Below are positions 40,259 to 49,361 of a stretch of 60,703 bases of DNA, piece after piece; the stretch's first letter is position 1; each line of letters opens with the position of its first letter. The notes under the pieces were generated by a model. The model did no database searches. It saw only the letters and a list, made by a program, of their open reading frames with translations, and was not told the DNA's origin. Source of the stretch: Pseudomonas plecoglossicida NBRC 103162 = DSM 15088 (GTDB lineage: Bacteria > Pseudomonadota > Gammaproteobacteria > Pseudomonadales > Pseudomonadaceae); NCBI RefSeq assembly GCF_000730665.1, contig NZ_BBIV01000036.1:1-60703 (forward strand), written 5' to 3'. The position numbers and the translations under genes were made by a program.

Positions 40259-41380
40259 CTACTCAGCCCGGGCGCCGAGTTTAACCGGTGCCTGAATGAT
40301 CTGATCCAGCCACTTCCAGCCCTTATACCCATCTCCTCGTCCACGCAAATGGGTATACCGCCGCAGCGAGTTCCAATCGCGGTGCCCGGATACACTTGAA
40401 ACCCTCGGTATATCCCAGTCCATTTCAAACAGTCGACTCACCCCTTCGTGACGCAAGTCATGAAAATGCAGATCCTTGATCCCTTTCATCTTGCACGCCT
40501 TGGACCAGGCGGTACCGATTGAATCAGTGTTGTATGGGAATATCTCGCGACACTCTTGGGGCATGCTCTGCACAATGATCCACGCCTCATCCGGCAAGTA
40601 ACACCAGACATCGTTGCCGATCTTCTGACCGGGGTTCTTCATGTCCCGCACCTTCACAGCCTGCCGGTGCTCATCCAGGTCTTCCCATCGGATGCGGGTG
40701 ATCTCGTCCATTCTGCGGGTCGAGAAGATCGCGAACGCCACCACCTTGGGCATATGGATGACGCTTGGCCGCCGCTGCAACATCTCGAAGAAGTGTTCGA
40801 GCACCTTATCGATCTCATCCAGCGTAGGGCGCCGATCCCGCTCTCGGCTCTTCAGGTTGTAGCCGAACTTCTTCAGCACGAGGCGCGCATCTGGCATTGC
40901 TTGCGCGTCAATCTCATATCCCCACGCCGCCCTGGCCAGGGACAGCACCGACCCCAGGTGCGCCAGGTCATTGCCGGCCGTCTGCGGTTTAATGCCTCCA
41001 CCTTCAGGGCTCATGCGCCACAGCGCGTAGTCCACCAGCACCTGCTGGGTGAGGTCGGAATCCACCTTCTCACCCAGGTAGCTGTTCTTGATGGCATTCA
41101 ACGTGCGCCGCTTCGTCTCACCCAGCGGCCCGGCTTTCTCGGCCTCGACCAGGTAGCGGTCGATCATCTGCTTGACCGTGTGCCCTACCCGGCTCGCCCG
41201 CTCGATTGCACCAGGCTCTGCCAACTCGGTTTCTCGTCGCTTCGCCCAGGCCACTGCGGCCTGTTTGCGGGCGAACGTCTGGCTCTCTTGGTAGACTGTC
41301 ACCTTGTCGCGGTTGATGCGGATCTGAGCTGTGTAGCTGATGGTGCCGTCGGCCTTCTTGCGGGGTCTGATGGTTGCCAT
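40259..41380 (-). CDS. Tyrosine recombinase (phage integrase) of the dusA-targeting type
   Basis: A 373-residue tyrosine recombinase. The catalytic set is visible: Arg222/223 in FSTRRMDE, H307-x2-R310 in HDLRH, His333 in SGHRDW, and the nucleophile Tyr342 in RRYTHL. The N-terminal 60 residues form an arm-binding-like domain. It points away from dusA, whose start is 128 bases downstream of its start codon, exactly as in the integrase family that inserts into the 5' end of dusA. It would insert and excise this element. Confidence 0.93.
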   Translation of the reverse strand: MATIRPRKKADGTISYTAQIRINRDKVTVYQESQTFARKQAAVAWAKRRETELAEPGAIERASRVGHTVKQMIDRYLVEAEKAGPLGETKRRTLNAIKNSYLGEKVDSDLTQQVLVDYALWRMSPEGGGIKPQTAGNDLAHLGSVLSLARAAWGYEIDAQAMPDARLVLKKFGYNLKSRERDRRPTLDEIDKVLEHFFEMLQRRPSVIHMPKVVAFAIFSTRRMDEITRIRWEDLDEHRQAVKVRDMKNPGQKIGNDVWCYLPDEAWIIVQSMPQECREIFPYNTDSIGTAWSKACKMKGIKDLHFHDLRHEGVSRLFEMDWDIPRVSSVSGHRDWNSLRRYTHLRGRGDGYKGWKWLDQIIQAPVKLGARAE

Positions 41381-41385
41381 GAGAA

Positions 41386-41472
41386 TTGGTACACGTCCTG
41401 ATTCGATTGGTACATTGTACCAAGCGCTTGGTAAAAACGCCCCAAAACCCCCGAAATTCGGTACAAAACACG
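41386..41472. repeat. Nested palindromes and TTGGTAC repeats at the integrase-dusA junction
   Basis: Three GGTAC-containing repeats lie at 41386 (TTGGTACA), 41407 (TTGGTACA) and about 41458 (TTCGGTACA). TTGGTAC-ATT-GTACCAA (41407-41423) and ACCAAGCGCTTGGT (41419-41432) are perfect palindromes sharing bases. They lie between integrase and dusA, where arm-type integrase sites, an excisionase site or an integrase operator are expected. Confidence 0.5.
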
Positions 41473-41508
41473 TTGAACGAAATCACTGCAAAACCCGGCT
41501 CAAAGCCA

Positions 41509-42492
41509 ATGACCACGCGCCCTGAGCCGTCCCGCCGCTTCAGCATTGCACCGATGATGGATTGGACCGACAGGCACTGCCGGTTCTTCCTGCGCCTACT
41601 CTCCAAAGAGACCCTGCTCTACACCGAAATGGTCACCACCGGGGCGCTGCTGCACAACGACGCCCACCGTTTCCTGCGCCACGACGTCTCCGAGCACCCG
41701 CTGGCCCTGCAGCTGGGCGGCAGCGTGCCGGCCGATCTGGCCGCCTGCGCGCGCCTGGCCGAAGAGGCGGGCTATGACGAGGTCAACCTCAACGTCGGTT
41801 GCCCGAGCGACCGGGTGCAGAACAACATGATCGGCGCGTGCCTGATGGCGCATCCGGCACTGGTGGCCGACTGCGTGAAGGCCATGCGCGATGCGGTGTC
41901 GACGCCGGTGACGGTCAAGCACCGCATTGGCATCAACGGCCGCGACAGCTACGCCGAGCTGTGCGACTTCGTCGGCCAGGTGCGCGAGGCTGGCTGCCGC
42001 AGCTTTACCGTGCATGCGCGGATCGCGATTCTCGAAGGGCTCTCGCCCAAGGAGAACCGTGAGATTCCGCCGCTGCGCTATGACGTTGCGGCGCAGCTGA
42101 AGGCCGATTTCCCGGACCTGGAAATCGTGCTCAATGGCGGTATCAAGACTTTGGCCGAGTGCCAGGCGCATCTTGAGACCTTCGATGGGGTGATGCTGGG
42201 GCGCGAGGCGTACCACAACCCATACCTGCTGGCCGAGGTGGACCAGCAGCTGTTTGCCAGCGCTGCGCCGGTGGTCAGCCGCAGCGAGGCGATGGCGCAG
42301 TTGCGACCGTACATCGTTGCGCACATGGCCAGCGGCGGTGCGATGCACCACGTGACCCGGCATATTCTCGGGCTTGGGCAAGGGTTCAAGGGCGCGCGGC
42401 GGTTCCGCCAACTGCTGTCGGCGGATATTCACAAGGCGCCGGAGCCACTGGTGGTGTTCGACCAGGCCGCCGAGCTGTTGCAGGGCCGCTGA
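41509..42492 (+). CDS. dusA: tRNA-dihydrouridine synthase A
   Basis: A 327-residue DusA, which reduces uridines in the D-loop of tRNA (known sites are U20 and U20a) using FMN and NADPH. FSIAPMMDWTDRHCR (11-25) is the N-terminal family signature, and Cys98 in NVGCPSDRVQ is the catalytic residue. The start is ATG 41509. An open frame runs further up to 41386 but lies in phage DNA. The element enters at the 5' end, so first codons and promoter of this copy may be partly phage-supplied. No ribosome site is obvious upstream, so its expression may have changed. Confidence 0.94.
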   Translation: MTTRPEPSRRFSIAPMMDWTDRHCRFFLRLLSKETLLYTEMVTTGALLHNDAHRFLRHDVSEHPLALQLGGSVPADLAACARLAEEAGYDEVNLNVGCPSDRVQNNMIGACLMAHPALVADCVKAMRDAVSTPVTVKHRIGINGRDSYAELCDFVGQVREAGCRSFTVHARIAILEGLSPKENREIPPLRYDVAAQLKADFPDLEIVLNGGIKTLAECQAHLETFDGVMLGREAYHNPYLLAEVDQQLFASAAPVVSRSEAMAQLRPYIVAHMASGGAMHHVTRHILGLGQGFKGARRFRQLLSADIHKAPEPLVVFDQAAELLQGR

Positions 42493-42510
42493 AGCGACGC
42501 CCCCTCTCTT

Positions 42511-42597
42511 GTGGGAGCCGGCTTGCCGGCGATGGGGCCATGACAGGCAGTCCAGCTGGGCCTGCCCCGGCCTCATCGCCGGCAAGCCGGCTCCCAC
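42511..42597. repeat. REP pair (inverted) between dusA and tal
   Basis: The 24-mer at 42511-42534 and its exact reverse complement at 42574-42597 form a BIME-like pair. The palindromic core is GCCGGCTTGCCGGC. It is typical of P. putida-group intergenic REP elements and could act as a transcription-end structure for dusA. Confidence 0.8.
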
Positions 42598-42767
42598 AAT
42601 CGGGGCTGCGCCCGACGAAACGCATCCTGTTGCCAGGCGCAGGGAACCTCGTGCTGGCGCGTGACTCGAATCATCACCTTCGACAATTCGACAGTGCCCC
42701 AAAGGCCCCTTGAGCGGCCGTCGGGGCTCGGGTAATGTCGAGTCATTGCACAGGACAGAGCACGCCC

Positions 42768-43694
42768 ATGACCTCCAAGCTGGAACAACTCAAGCAGTTC
42801 ACCACCGTGGTCGCCGACACCGGGGACCTGGACGCCATCACCCGCCTCAAGCCGGTCGATGCCACCACCAACCCGTCGTTGCTGCTCAAGGCTGCCGCCA
42901 TGCCTGGCTATGCCGACCTGCTCAAGCAGGTCAAGGCCGACGCCAAGGGCAATGTCGACCTGGCCTGCGACAAGTTCGCCGTGGCCGTGGGCTCGGGCAT
43001 CCTGAAGGTCATCCCCGGGCGCATTTCCACCGAAGTCGATGCGCGCCTGTCGTTCGACGAGCCGGCGCTGCTGAACAAGGCCCGCCAGCTGATCGGGCTG
43101 TACGAGGCTGCCGGGATTTCCAGGGACCGCGTGCTGATCAAGCTGGCCTCCACCTGGGAAGGCATCCGCGCCGCCGAGAAGCTAGAGAAGGAAGGCATCC
43201 AGACCAACCTGACCCTGCTGTTCTCCTTCGCCCAGGCCCAGGCCTGTGCCGATGCCGGGGTATTCCTGATCTCGCCGTTCGTGGGCCGTATCTACGACTG
43301 GTACAAGAAAAGTACCGGCCAGGAGTACGTCGGCGCCGACGACCCGGGCGTGCAATCGGTTACCCGCATCTACAACTACTACAAGGCCAATGGCTACGAC
43401 ACCGTGGTCATGGGCGCCAGCTTCCGCAACCTCGGCCAGATCGAGCAACTGGCCGGCTGCGACCGCCTGACCATCAGCCCTGATCTGCTGGATAAACTGG
43501 GCACCGACCAGGGTGAGCTGCCGCGGATGCTCAAACCTGGCAATACCGGCGAGAGCAAGCAGGTATTGAACGAAAGCCAGTTCCGCTGGGCGATGAACGA
43601 AGATGCCATGGGCACCGAGAAACTGGCCGAGGGTATTCGCCAGTTCGCACGGGACCAGGAGAAGCTGGAAAAGCTGCTGGCTGAAAAAGCCTGA
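42768..43694 (+). CDS. tal: Transaldolase
   Basis: A 308-residue class I transaldolase of the pentose phosphate pathway, moving a dihydroxyacetone unit between sugar phosphates. Lys125 in RVLIKLASTW is the Schiff-base lysine; VDATTNPSLL (30-39) and NLTLLFSF are further signatures. ATG 42768 is the start. It follows dusA with REP elements between and is closed by a strong terminator. Confidence 0.96.
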   Translation: MTSKLEQLKQFTTVVADTGDLDAITRLKPVDATTNPSLLLKAAAMPGYADLLKQVKADAKGNVDLACDKFAVAVGSGILKVIPGRISTEVDARLSFDEPALLNKARQLIGLYEAAGISRDRVLIKLASTWEGIRAAEKLEKEGIQTNLTLLFSFAQAQACADAGVFLISPFVGRIYDWYKKSTGQEYVGADDPGVQSVTRIYNYYKANGYDTVVMGASFRNLGQIEQLAGCDRLTISPDLLDKLGTDQGELPRMLKPGNTGESKQVLNESQFRWAMNEDAMGTEKLAEGIRQFARDQEKLEKLLAEKA

Positions 43695-43713
43695 TACATC
43701 TCGGGTTTGCCAG

Positions 43714-43750
43714 ACGGGCGGGAAATGTTCAGCATTTTCCGCCCGTTTTC
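43714..43750 (+). terminator. Terminator of tal
   Basis: A 14-base-pair stem (43714-43727 with 43733-43746, one G-T pair), loop TTCAG, followed by TTTTC on the plus strand; it lies 20 bases after the tal stop. Confidence 0.85.
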
Positions 43751-43817
43751 GTATCGCCAAGCGCTAGCCGTGACTTGAACTCCAGGGCCCTCTGGCCCGC
43801 ATACCCCCGAGCTGTCG

Positions 43818-45668
43818 ATGACCTCCTCCGCCCCACTGCCCCACGTACTCGCCGGCCCGGTACTGCGCCGCATTGAGCTCCAACGCCTGGCCATCTGGCT
43901 GGTCGGCACGCAACCCTTGCAGCCCGAGTTCATCATGGACGGCACAGCCAGGGTGGATTGCCAGATCGTTCCCGTAGGCCGGAATGCTTTCATTCACCTG
44001 CTGGACATTCACTTCAGCCAGCCCCTGCCCCGCGACGTTGCCCTCGAATACGACCTGCGCATCAATGGCCAAGGCATTGCCGACTGGGCACCGCACCTGC
44101 TCTACCCTGGCTGCCAGCGCCCCAGCCTGGTGCTGCGCGGTCGCCTGGACCAGTTGTTGCACGGATCCTGCCGCAAGCCGCATTACCCGGCAAGCGATGG
44201 CCTGCTCTGCGCCGATCGCCTGCTGCAGGCCTGCCAGAGCCCGCAAGAGCGACCCGCAGTGCTGTTGATGACGGGCGATCAGGTCTATGCCGACGACGTC
44301 GCCGGGCCCATGCTGCGGGCGATTCATGCGTTGATCGAACGCTTGGGGCTGTACGACGAACAACTGCAAGGGGCAGTGGTCGCCGATAGCCAGGCGCTCT
44401 ACCGCCACCCCGCCAGCTATTACCACCGCGCCGACCTGCTGCCTGCCCAGGAACGCAACGAAAACCTGCGCGAACGCTTCTTCGGCGGCAAGCGCAAGCC
44501 GATCTTTTCCTCCAGCAACGCCGACAACCACCTGGTCACCTTCGCCGAGGTCATGGCCATGTACCTGCTGGTCTGGTCGCCCACGCCCTGGCAGCTGGTC
44601 GATCTGCAGATGCCTGCGGGGCTTGCCGGTGAGCACCAGGCGCGCTACCGCCAGGAGTTGCCGTTGATCGAGGGATTCGCCGCCGACCTCGGCCAGGTGG
44701 CGCGGGTAATGGCCCACCTGCCCAGCCTGATGATCTTCGACGACCACGACATCACCGACGACTGGAACCTTTCGGCGCAGTGGGAACAAACCGCCTACGG
44801 CCACCCGTTTTCACGGCGCATCATCGGCAATGCCTTGCTGGGGTATCTGTTGTGCCAGGGCTGGGGCAACGACCCGGACGGCTGCCGGGCGCTGGTCGAG
44901 CAATGTCAGCAGCTGGCCAGCCAGTCACAGGACGCGCTGATCGACGAGCTGCTGCGCTTCCAGGGCTGGCAATTCAACCTGCCCAGCAACCCGCCGCTGC
45001 TGGTGCTCGACACCCGCACACGCCGCTGGCGCAGCGAAACCGACCTGGCCAAGCCGTCCGGCCTGCTCGACTGGGAGGCGCTGTGCGAGCTGCAGCAGGC
45101 GCTGCTGGACCACCCCACGGCCATCATCGTCTCGCCAGCGCCGATATTTGGCGTGAAGCTGATCGAAACGGTACAGCGGGTCTTCAGCTGGCTGGGCTAC
45201 CCGTTACTGGTGGATGCCGAAAACTGGATGGCCCACCGCGGCGCGGCGCAGGTGGTGCTGAACATTTTCCGTCATTCGCGCACGCCGGGGCATTACGTGA
45301 TTCTTTCGGGTGATGTGCACTACTCGTTCGTCTATGAAGTGCTGATCCGTCACCGCCAGCGCAGCCCGCACCTGTGGCAGGTGACCAGCAGCGGTATCAA
45401 GAACGAGTTCCCGCGGCGCTTGCTGGATGTACTGGACCGGCTCAACCGCTGGTTCTACTCGCCGCGCTCGCCGCTCAACTGGTTTACCAAGCGGCGGCAG
45501 ATGGAAGTGGTACCGCGCACGCCCAACCGTAGCAGGGCCGGGGAAAGGCTGTGGAACGGGGCGGGGTTGGGGCAAGTGTTCTTCGATGAGCAGGGGCGGC
45601 CGGCGCGGGTGCTTCAGTTGAGTGCGGATGGCAGCGAGGCTGCCGAGTTTGTGGCGGCGAAAGACTGA
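43818..45668 (+). CDS. PhoD-like metallophosphatase family protein
   Basis: A 616-residue protein with the metal-binding blocks of PhoD-like phosphatases: HGSCRKPHY, LLMTGDQVYADD, FDDHDITDDWN and LSGDVHYSF. The first 110 residues form an N-terminal beta-rich domain. No signal peptide is visible, unlike secreted PhoD enzymes, so a cytoplasmic phosphohydrolase is likely; the substrate is unknown. It stands alone between tal and rssC. Confidence 0.85.
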   Translation: MTSSAPLPHVLAGPVLRRIELQRLAIWLVGTQPLQPEFIMDGTARVDCQIVPVGRNAFIHLLDIHFSQPLPRDVALEYDLRINGQGIADWAPHLLYPGCQRPSLVLRGRLDQLLHGSCRKPHYPASDGLLCADRLLQACQSPQERPAVLLMTGDQVYADDVAGPMLRAIHALIERLGLYDEQLQGAVVADSQALYRHPASYYHRADLLPAQERNENLRERFFGGKRKPIFSSSNADNHLVTFAEVMAMYLLVWSPTPWQLVDLQMPAGLAGEHQARYRQELPLIEGFAADLGQVARVMAHLPSLMIFDDHDITDDWNLSAQWEQTAYGHPFSRRIIGNALLGYLLCQGWGNDPDGCRALVEQCQQLASQSQDALIDELLRFQGWQFNLPSNPPLLVLDTRTRRWRSETDLAKPSGLLDWEALCELQQALLDHPTAIIVSPAPIFGVKLIETVQRVFSWLGYPLLVDAENWMAHRGAAQVVLNIFRHSRTPGHYVILSGDVHYSFVYEVLIRHRQRSPHLWQVTSSGIKNEFPRRLLDVLDRLNRWFYSPRSPLNWFTKRRQMEVVPRTPNRSRAGERLWNGAGLGQVFFDEQGRPARVLQLSADGSEAAEFVAAKD

Positions 45669-45698
45669 ACTGGGTTTTGCAGGAGGTTTGCCGGCCTC

Positions 45699-45722
45699 AT
45701 CGCCGGCAAGCCGGCTCCCACA
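45699..45722. repeat. Single REP unit
   Basis: An exact copy of the 24-mer found at 42574-42597, with a partial inverted relative near 45753-45770. It lies between the convergent PhoD-like and rssC genes. Confidence 0.75.
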
Positions 45723-45775
45723 GAGAACCCCACTGCGCTCAGGCTGCGGGAGCAGGCGATGAGGCCGGTACAGGC

Positions 45776-46258
45776 TCAGGTCCGCTCGAGGGCGTTCACC
45801 AGGTCGTGGAAAGCTTCACGATTGGAATCATTCAGGCCCATGAGAATCTTGTGCGCCTCCAGTACCTTGGAGCGCACCACGTCCTCGTTCTGATCCTGGG
45901 ACGGCAGGTCAGTCAGGCATTCCGGGCACGGCACCGGGCGATCGACGATGTTGAACACCTGATCGAAGCCCATCGACTGCAACAGGCGGGAAATGTCCGG
46001 GTTGGTCGTGACCACGGTGGGCAGCAGGCCCACTTTCTGCCGCGACAGGATCGACAGCTTGGCCAGCAGGCCCAGGGTGGTGCTGTCGATGCTCTCGGTT
46101 TCAGTCAGGTCGATGACAATGGCCGAGAAGTTCAGCGCGGTGAAGATCTTCTCGATCGTTGCATCCAGCGCCGAACACAGGGTCAGCCGCACTTCACCGA
46201 CGAATTTCAGTACGAAGGTACCGCTCTGCTCGGCGAACTGGATTCTACCGGTACTCAT
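45776..46258 (-). CDS. rssC: Anti-sigma factor antagonist RssC (STAS domain)
   Basis: A 160-residue STAS-domain protein with the phosphorylatable-type Ser/Thr segment TESIDSTTLGLLAKL (about 54-68) and a C-terminal extension holding CPEC. The start overlaps the rssB stop by four bases. In Pseudomonas this gene follows rssB and is thought to take part in sigma-S control with it. Partner and effect are from family knowledge, not visible here. Confidence 0.87.
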   Translation of the reverse strand: MSTGRIQFAEQSGTFVLKFVGEVRLTLCSALDATIEKIFTALNFSAIVIDLTETESIDSTTLGLLAKLSILSRQKVGLLPTVVTTNPDISRLLQSMGFDQVFNIVDRPVPCPECLTDLPSQDQNEDVVRSKVLEAHKILMGLNDSNREAFHDLVNALERT

Positions 46259-47439
46259 TGAAGGTTCCTGCTCAACACCAATAGGGCGATATCATCCGGC
46301 ATCTCCCCAAGCGTAGCCAATCCGAATCGTTGGCGCAGCCCATCCAGGCTGCCACCCGAGGCCTTGACGATGTCCGGCAAGGCGGCTTCTTTATCTTTGA
46401 GCGTGTCCCCCGGCAAAAGGTCCAGAATGCCATCGGACATCAAGCTCAGGCTGAACTGCGGCGGCAACTCGATCACCAGGTCCTGGTAGGTCGCCTCTTC
46501 GAACAACCCCACCGGCAGACCGCGGCCTTCCAGGTAACGCGCATGTCCCGGGGTGTACAGCACCGGCAGCGGCAGGTGGCCACCCACGGCGTAGGTCAGC
46601 AGACCGGTCGCCTCGTCGATCACCCCGCCCACCATGGTCACGTGCTTGCCCAACTTGCAGTTGATCAGCCCGCGGTTGATGTGGCTGAGCACTTCCGAGG
46701 GCTTGAATTCGCGAATCTTGCTGCCGCGCTTGAATTCGAACAGCAACCGGGTGGTCATGAACTTCAGCAGCACCGTGACGAAGGCCGACGAGGCGCCATG
46801 CCCGGAGACATCGGCCAGGTAGAAGGCAATGCGCCGCTCATCCACGCGGAAATAGTCGGCAAAGTCGCCGGACAGGTACAACGACGGGATGATCTGGTGC
46901 TCGAAGGCAAACTCGCCGGCTTCCCAGGGGCTCTCCGGCAGCATGTTCATCTGCACCTGGCGACCGGCGGTCTGGTCCTCCTGCAACAGGTGCAGGCTGG
47001 CTTCCAGTTCACGGTTGGCCGCTTCCAGCTTGTCGCGGTAACGCTGGTTTTCCAGCACCAGGCGCGAACGGTCCAGCGCCCGGCGTACCGAGTGTTCAAG
47101 TACGGCAAGGTCTTCCAGCGGCTTGATCAGGTAATCGGCGGCACCCAGGCGCAAAGCCTCTACCGCATCGCTCATCACGCCGGCGCCGGAAACCACGATC
47201 ACCGGCAACTGCGGGGCGCGCTCGCTGATCTGGCGGATCAGTTCGAGGCCGCCCATCTGCGGCATGCGCAGATCGCAGATCACGAGGTCGGGCTGATGTT
47301 CTTCGAAGACCTGGAGCCCCTGCTGGCCATTACTGGCCTGGAGGACGCTGAAGCCACTGTCTTCCAGATAGGCGGCGAGGCTCGCACGGACCACGTCGTC
47401 ATCATCGATGATCAGCAGCGTTGCACTGATTTTCTGCAT
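46255..47439 (-). CDS. rssB: Response regulator RssB with PP2C-type phosphatase domain
   Basis: A 394-residue protein: receiver domain with Asp56 in VICDLRMPQ, a coiled linker (about 125-170), and a PP2C-type phosphatase domain with ADVSGHGASSAF and LMSDGILDLLPG. RssB proteins of Pseudomonas have this make-up and direct sigma-S to degradation or, with RssC, partner switching. ATG 47439 gives the usual 394 residues; the upstream in-frame extension lacks similarity. It is coupled to rssC. Confidence 0.9.
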   Translation of the reverse strand: MQKISATLLIIDDDDVVRASLAAYLEDSGFSVLQASNGQQGLQVFEEHQPDLVICDLRMPQMGGLELIRQISERAPQLPVIVVSGAGVMSDAVEALRLGAADYLIKPLEDLAVLEHSVRRALDRSRLVLENQRYRDKLEAANRELEASLHLLQEDQTAGRQVQMNMLPESPWEAGEFAFEHQIIPSLYLSGDFADYFRVDERRIAFYLADVSGHGASSAFVTVLLKFMTTRLLFEFKRGSKIREFKPSEVLSHINRGLINCKLGKHVTMVGGVIDEATGLLTYAVGGHLPLPVLYTPGHARYLEGRGLPVGLFEEATYQDLVIELPPQFSLSLMSDGILDLLPGDTLKDKEAALPDIVKASGGSLDGLRQRFGLATLGEMPDDIALLVLSRNLQ

Positions 47440-47735
47440 GTGGGCGAACGGCGCCGATTTGGGGTGATGCAGGGGCGTCTGCAAGGCTGACATCCGACTG
47501 CTGGAATTCTTGGTAGTAACGCTCTACTTGAGTTGTAGGCCAAGAACAGTGGCCAGGCAACCGGCAGAGGTACCTCGTAAGGCGCAGACGGTACTCCCAT
47601 CCGCCAGGCGTTTCAAGCATACGAGGGTCGAGTGCGTTGCACTTTGAACGGCAAATTACCGGGAGTTATAAGAAAGCCGAGCACAGGGCCGAATTGAAAG
47701 GTTGCACCCTCCCCGACAGACATTGCCGGAAAATG
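47440..47735. other. Gene-free leader of rssB
   Basis: About 300 bases between the rssB start and the mlaA terminator. Several short open frames exist on the minus strand, none with a good ribosome site and recognised family. In P. aeruginosa I recall a PilZ gene (PA2799) near here, but no PilZ signature can be read. It probably contains the rssB promoter. Confidence 0.4.
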
Positions 47736-47736
47736 A

Positions 47737-47762
47737 AAAAGGCGACCCGAGGGTCGCCTTTT
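47737..47762 (-). terminator. Terminator of mlaA
   Basis: A 12-base-pair stem (47737-47748 with 47751-47762) with GC core and flanking A and T runs, 14 bases after the mlaA stop on the minus strand. Its symmetry allows both directions. Confidence 0.85.
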
Positions 47763-47776
47763 CGCTACTGCATGAA

Positions 47777-48484
47777 TCAGAAATCGTCTTCGACTTCGCC
47801 GTCCTTGACCCTGAACTCGCGGTTCTGCAGGTAGGCATTGCGAATGAAGATGTACTTGTCACCCTGGATGAGCTTTTCCGCCGACAGCAGGCTGGCCCGG
47901 GTATCGACCACGTCCAGCGCGAAGATCGAGTTGCGGGTCGGCACATGGTCGATGTAGCGGTAGGGCTTGGTGTAGGTGTCCGGGTACTTGGCCAGGCCAT
48001 CACGCACGGTACTTGGGCCAAGCAGCGGGATGACCACATAGGGGCCGCTGGGTACGCCCCAGTAGCCCAGAGTCTGGCCGAAGTCCTCGTCGTTGCGCAC
48101 CAGGCCCATCTTGGTGCCGACGTCGAAGAAGCCGCCAAGGCCAAAGGTGGTGTTGACGATCAGCCGCGCCGTGTCCACGCCAGCCGCATGTGGCTTGAGC
48201 TGCAGCAGGTCGTTGGCCAGGTTGGTGACATCGCCCAGGTTACGGAAGACATTGTGGATGCCGTCCTCGAGGAACTGCGGGGTGACTGCCTGGTAACCCT
48301 TGGCCAATGGCTTGAGGGCATACGTGTCGAGGGTGTCGTTGAAGCGGAAGATAGGCCGGTTGACCACCTCCCAGGGATCCTCTTCGGTAGCGGCCTGGGT
48401 GGCTGCCACGGGTGCCAGCAACAGACTGGCACAGACACAGGCCTGGGTGACTCGCTCGATCACGCCGGCACCGATCCTACGCAT
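47777..48484 (-). CDS. mlaA: MlaA/VacJ-type phospholipid transport protein
   Basis: A 235-residue MlaA-family protein. EEDPWEVVNRPIFRFND (34-50) and the central TTFGLGGFFDVGTKMGL and DFGQTLGYWGV are diagnostic. MlaA sits at the outer membrane and removes mislocalised phospholipids. The signal peptide ends near AATQA without a lipobox cysteine, so this is a non-lipoprotein form. A strong terminator follows. Confidence 0.92.
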   Translation of the reverse strand: MRRIGAGVIERVTQACVCASLLLAPVAATQAATEEDPWEVVNRPIFRFNDTLDTYALKPLAKGYQAVTPQFLEDGIHNVFRNLGDVTNLANDLLQLKPHAAGVDTARLIVNTTFGLGGFFDVGTKMGLVRNDEDFGQTLGYWGVPSGPYVVIPLLGPSTVRDGLAKYPDTYTKPYRYIDHVPTRNSIFALDVVDTRASLLSAEKLIQGDKYIFIRNAYLQNREFRVKDGEVEDDF

Positions 48485-48674
48485 AAATATTCTCCATCGA
48501 ATGTCTTGGCCACAAGCGCAACGGGTCGCGCTGCAGGTACGGCGGCAGTATAGAGCCTTGCGAGCTGATAAACAGCTTTACACATTTTTGCTAAATATTT
48601 TGTGAACAACTGTTGCAAGTCACCGGCGCGTAACAATCGGCGAATAGCCTGCGGACTATTTCAGGGAAGTTGCC

Positions 48675-49238
48675 ATGCATGATGCACCCGCCTTCACCGC
48701 TGTGCTGTTCGGCCTGCGCGGTTGCCTGGTCCGGGCCACCAGCGCCAGCCCGCTGCCCGCCCCCGGCGCCCTCGAAGCCCTGGCCAGCCTGCGCCGCCAG
48801 CAAGTGCCGTGCATCTGGCTGGATGACCTGAACAGCGCGCAAAGCCAGCGCCTTGCCAGCGTATTGCCCGACTGGTTGCCGGGCCAGCGCGTCAATGGTG
48901 TGCGCTGGCCAGCGCCGGATGCCTGCTGGCAGGCCCTGATGACCCTGGCCAGCGCAAGGCTGGACGGCTGTGTGCTGGTCAGCGGCGAGCCGCGCGTGCT
49001 GCAGTCCGGGCTCAATGCAGGGCTGTGGACCATAGGCCTGGCTGCCTGCAGCCCCGCCTGCGACCCTGCTTCACAGCAGTGGCAAGCCATGACCGCACAG
49101 CAACAGGAACAGGCCCGCGGCAAGGCAACCCTGGAGTTGTTCGGCCTGGGGGTGCATTCGGTGATCGACCACCTCGAAGCACTGGACACTTGCCTGCTGG
49201 ACATCGCCCAGCGCCGCCGCAAGGGTGAAAAACCCTGA
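48675..49238 (+). CDS. HAD-like, phosphonatase-related protein lacking motif I aspartate
   Basis: A 187-residue protein that looks like a reduced phosphonoacetaldehyde-hydrolase-like HAD protein, comparable to PA2803 of P. aeruginosa. The first motif, normally DxxGT, reads FGLRGCL here, so the nucleophile aspartate is absent; the protein should not be an ordinary phosphatase. The C-terminal GVHSVIDHLEAL is preserved. GGGAAG lies before ATG 48675. Role unknown. Confidence 0.75.
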   Translation: MHDAPAFTAVLFGLRGCLVRATSASPLPAPGALEALASLRRQQVPCIWLDDLNSAQSQRLASVLPDWLPGQRVNGVRWPAPDACWQALMTLASARLDGCVLVSGEPRVLQSGLNAGLWTIGLAACSPACDPASQQWQAMTAQQQEQARGKATLELFGLGVHSVIDHLEALDTCLLDIAQRRRKGEKP

Positions 49239-49361
49239 CACAGCGCCATTGATGCGGATCATGCAAAGCGCCGGCGAGTGGATTACGCTTGGAGACAGGC
49301 ACGAACCTTTGCCGCTTCGCTGAGGTCAATGCCATGCCAAGCCATTGATGGAGAACAACCA

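Noticed and set aside
41386..41508. dusA start at 41386
   Set aside because: The extra 41 codons lie in phage DNA and lack similarity to DusA; ATG 41509 precedes the conserved N-terminus.
41596..42702. Minus-strand open frame of 368 codons over dusA
   Set aside because: It mirrors the conserved dusA codons and shows no family pattern.
47402..47620. Short minus-strand frame before rssB as a PilZ (PA2799-like) gene
   Set aside because: Neither RxxxR nor the D/N-x-S-x-x-G motif is present and the frame runs into rssB.
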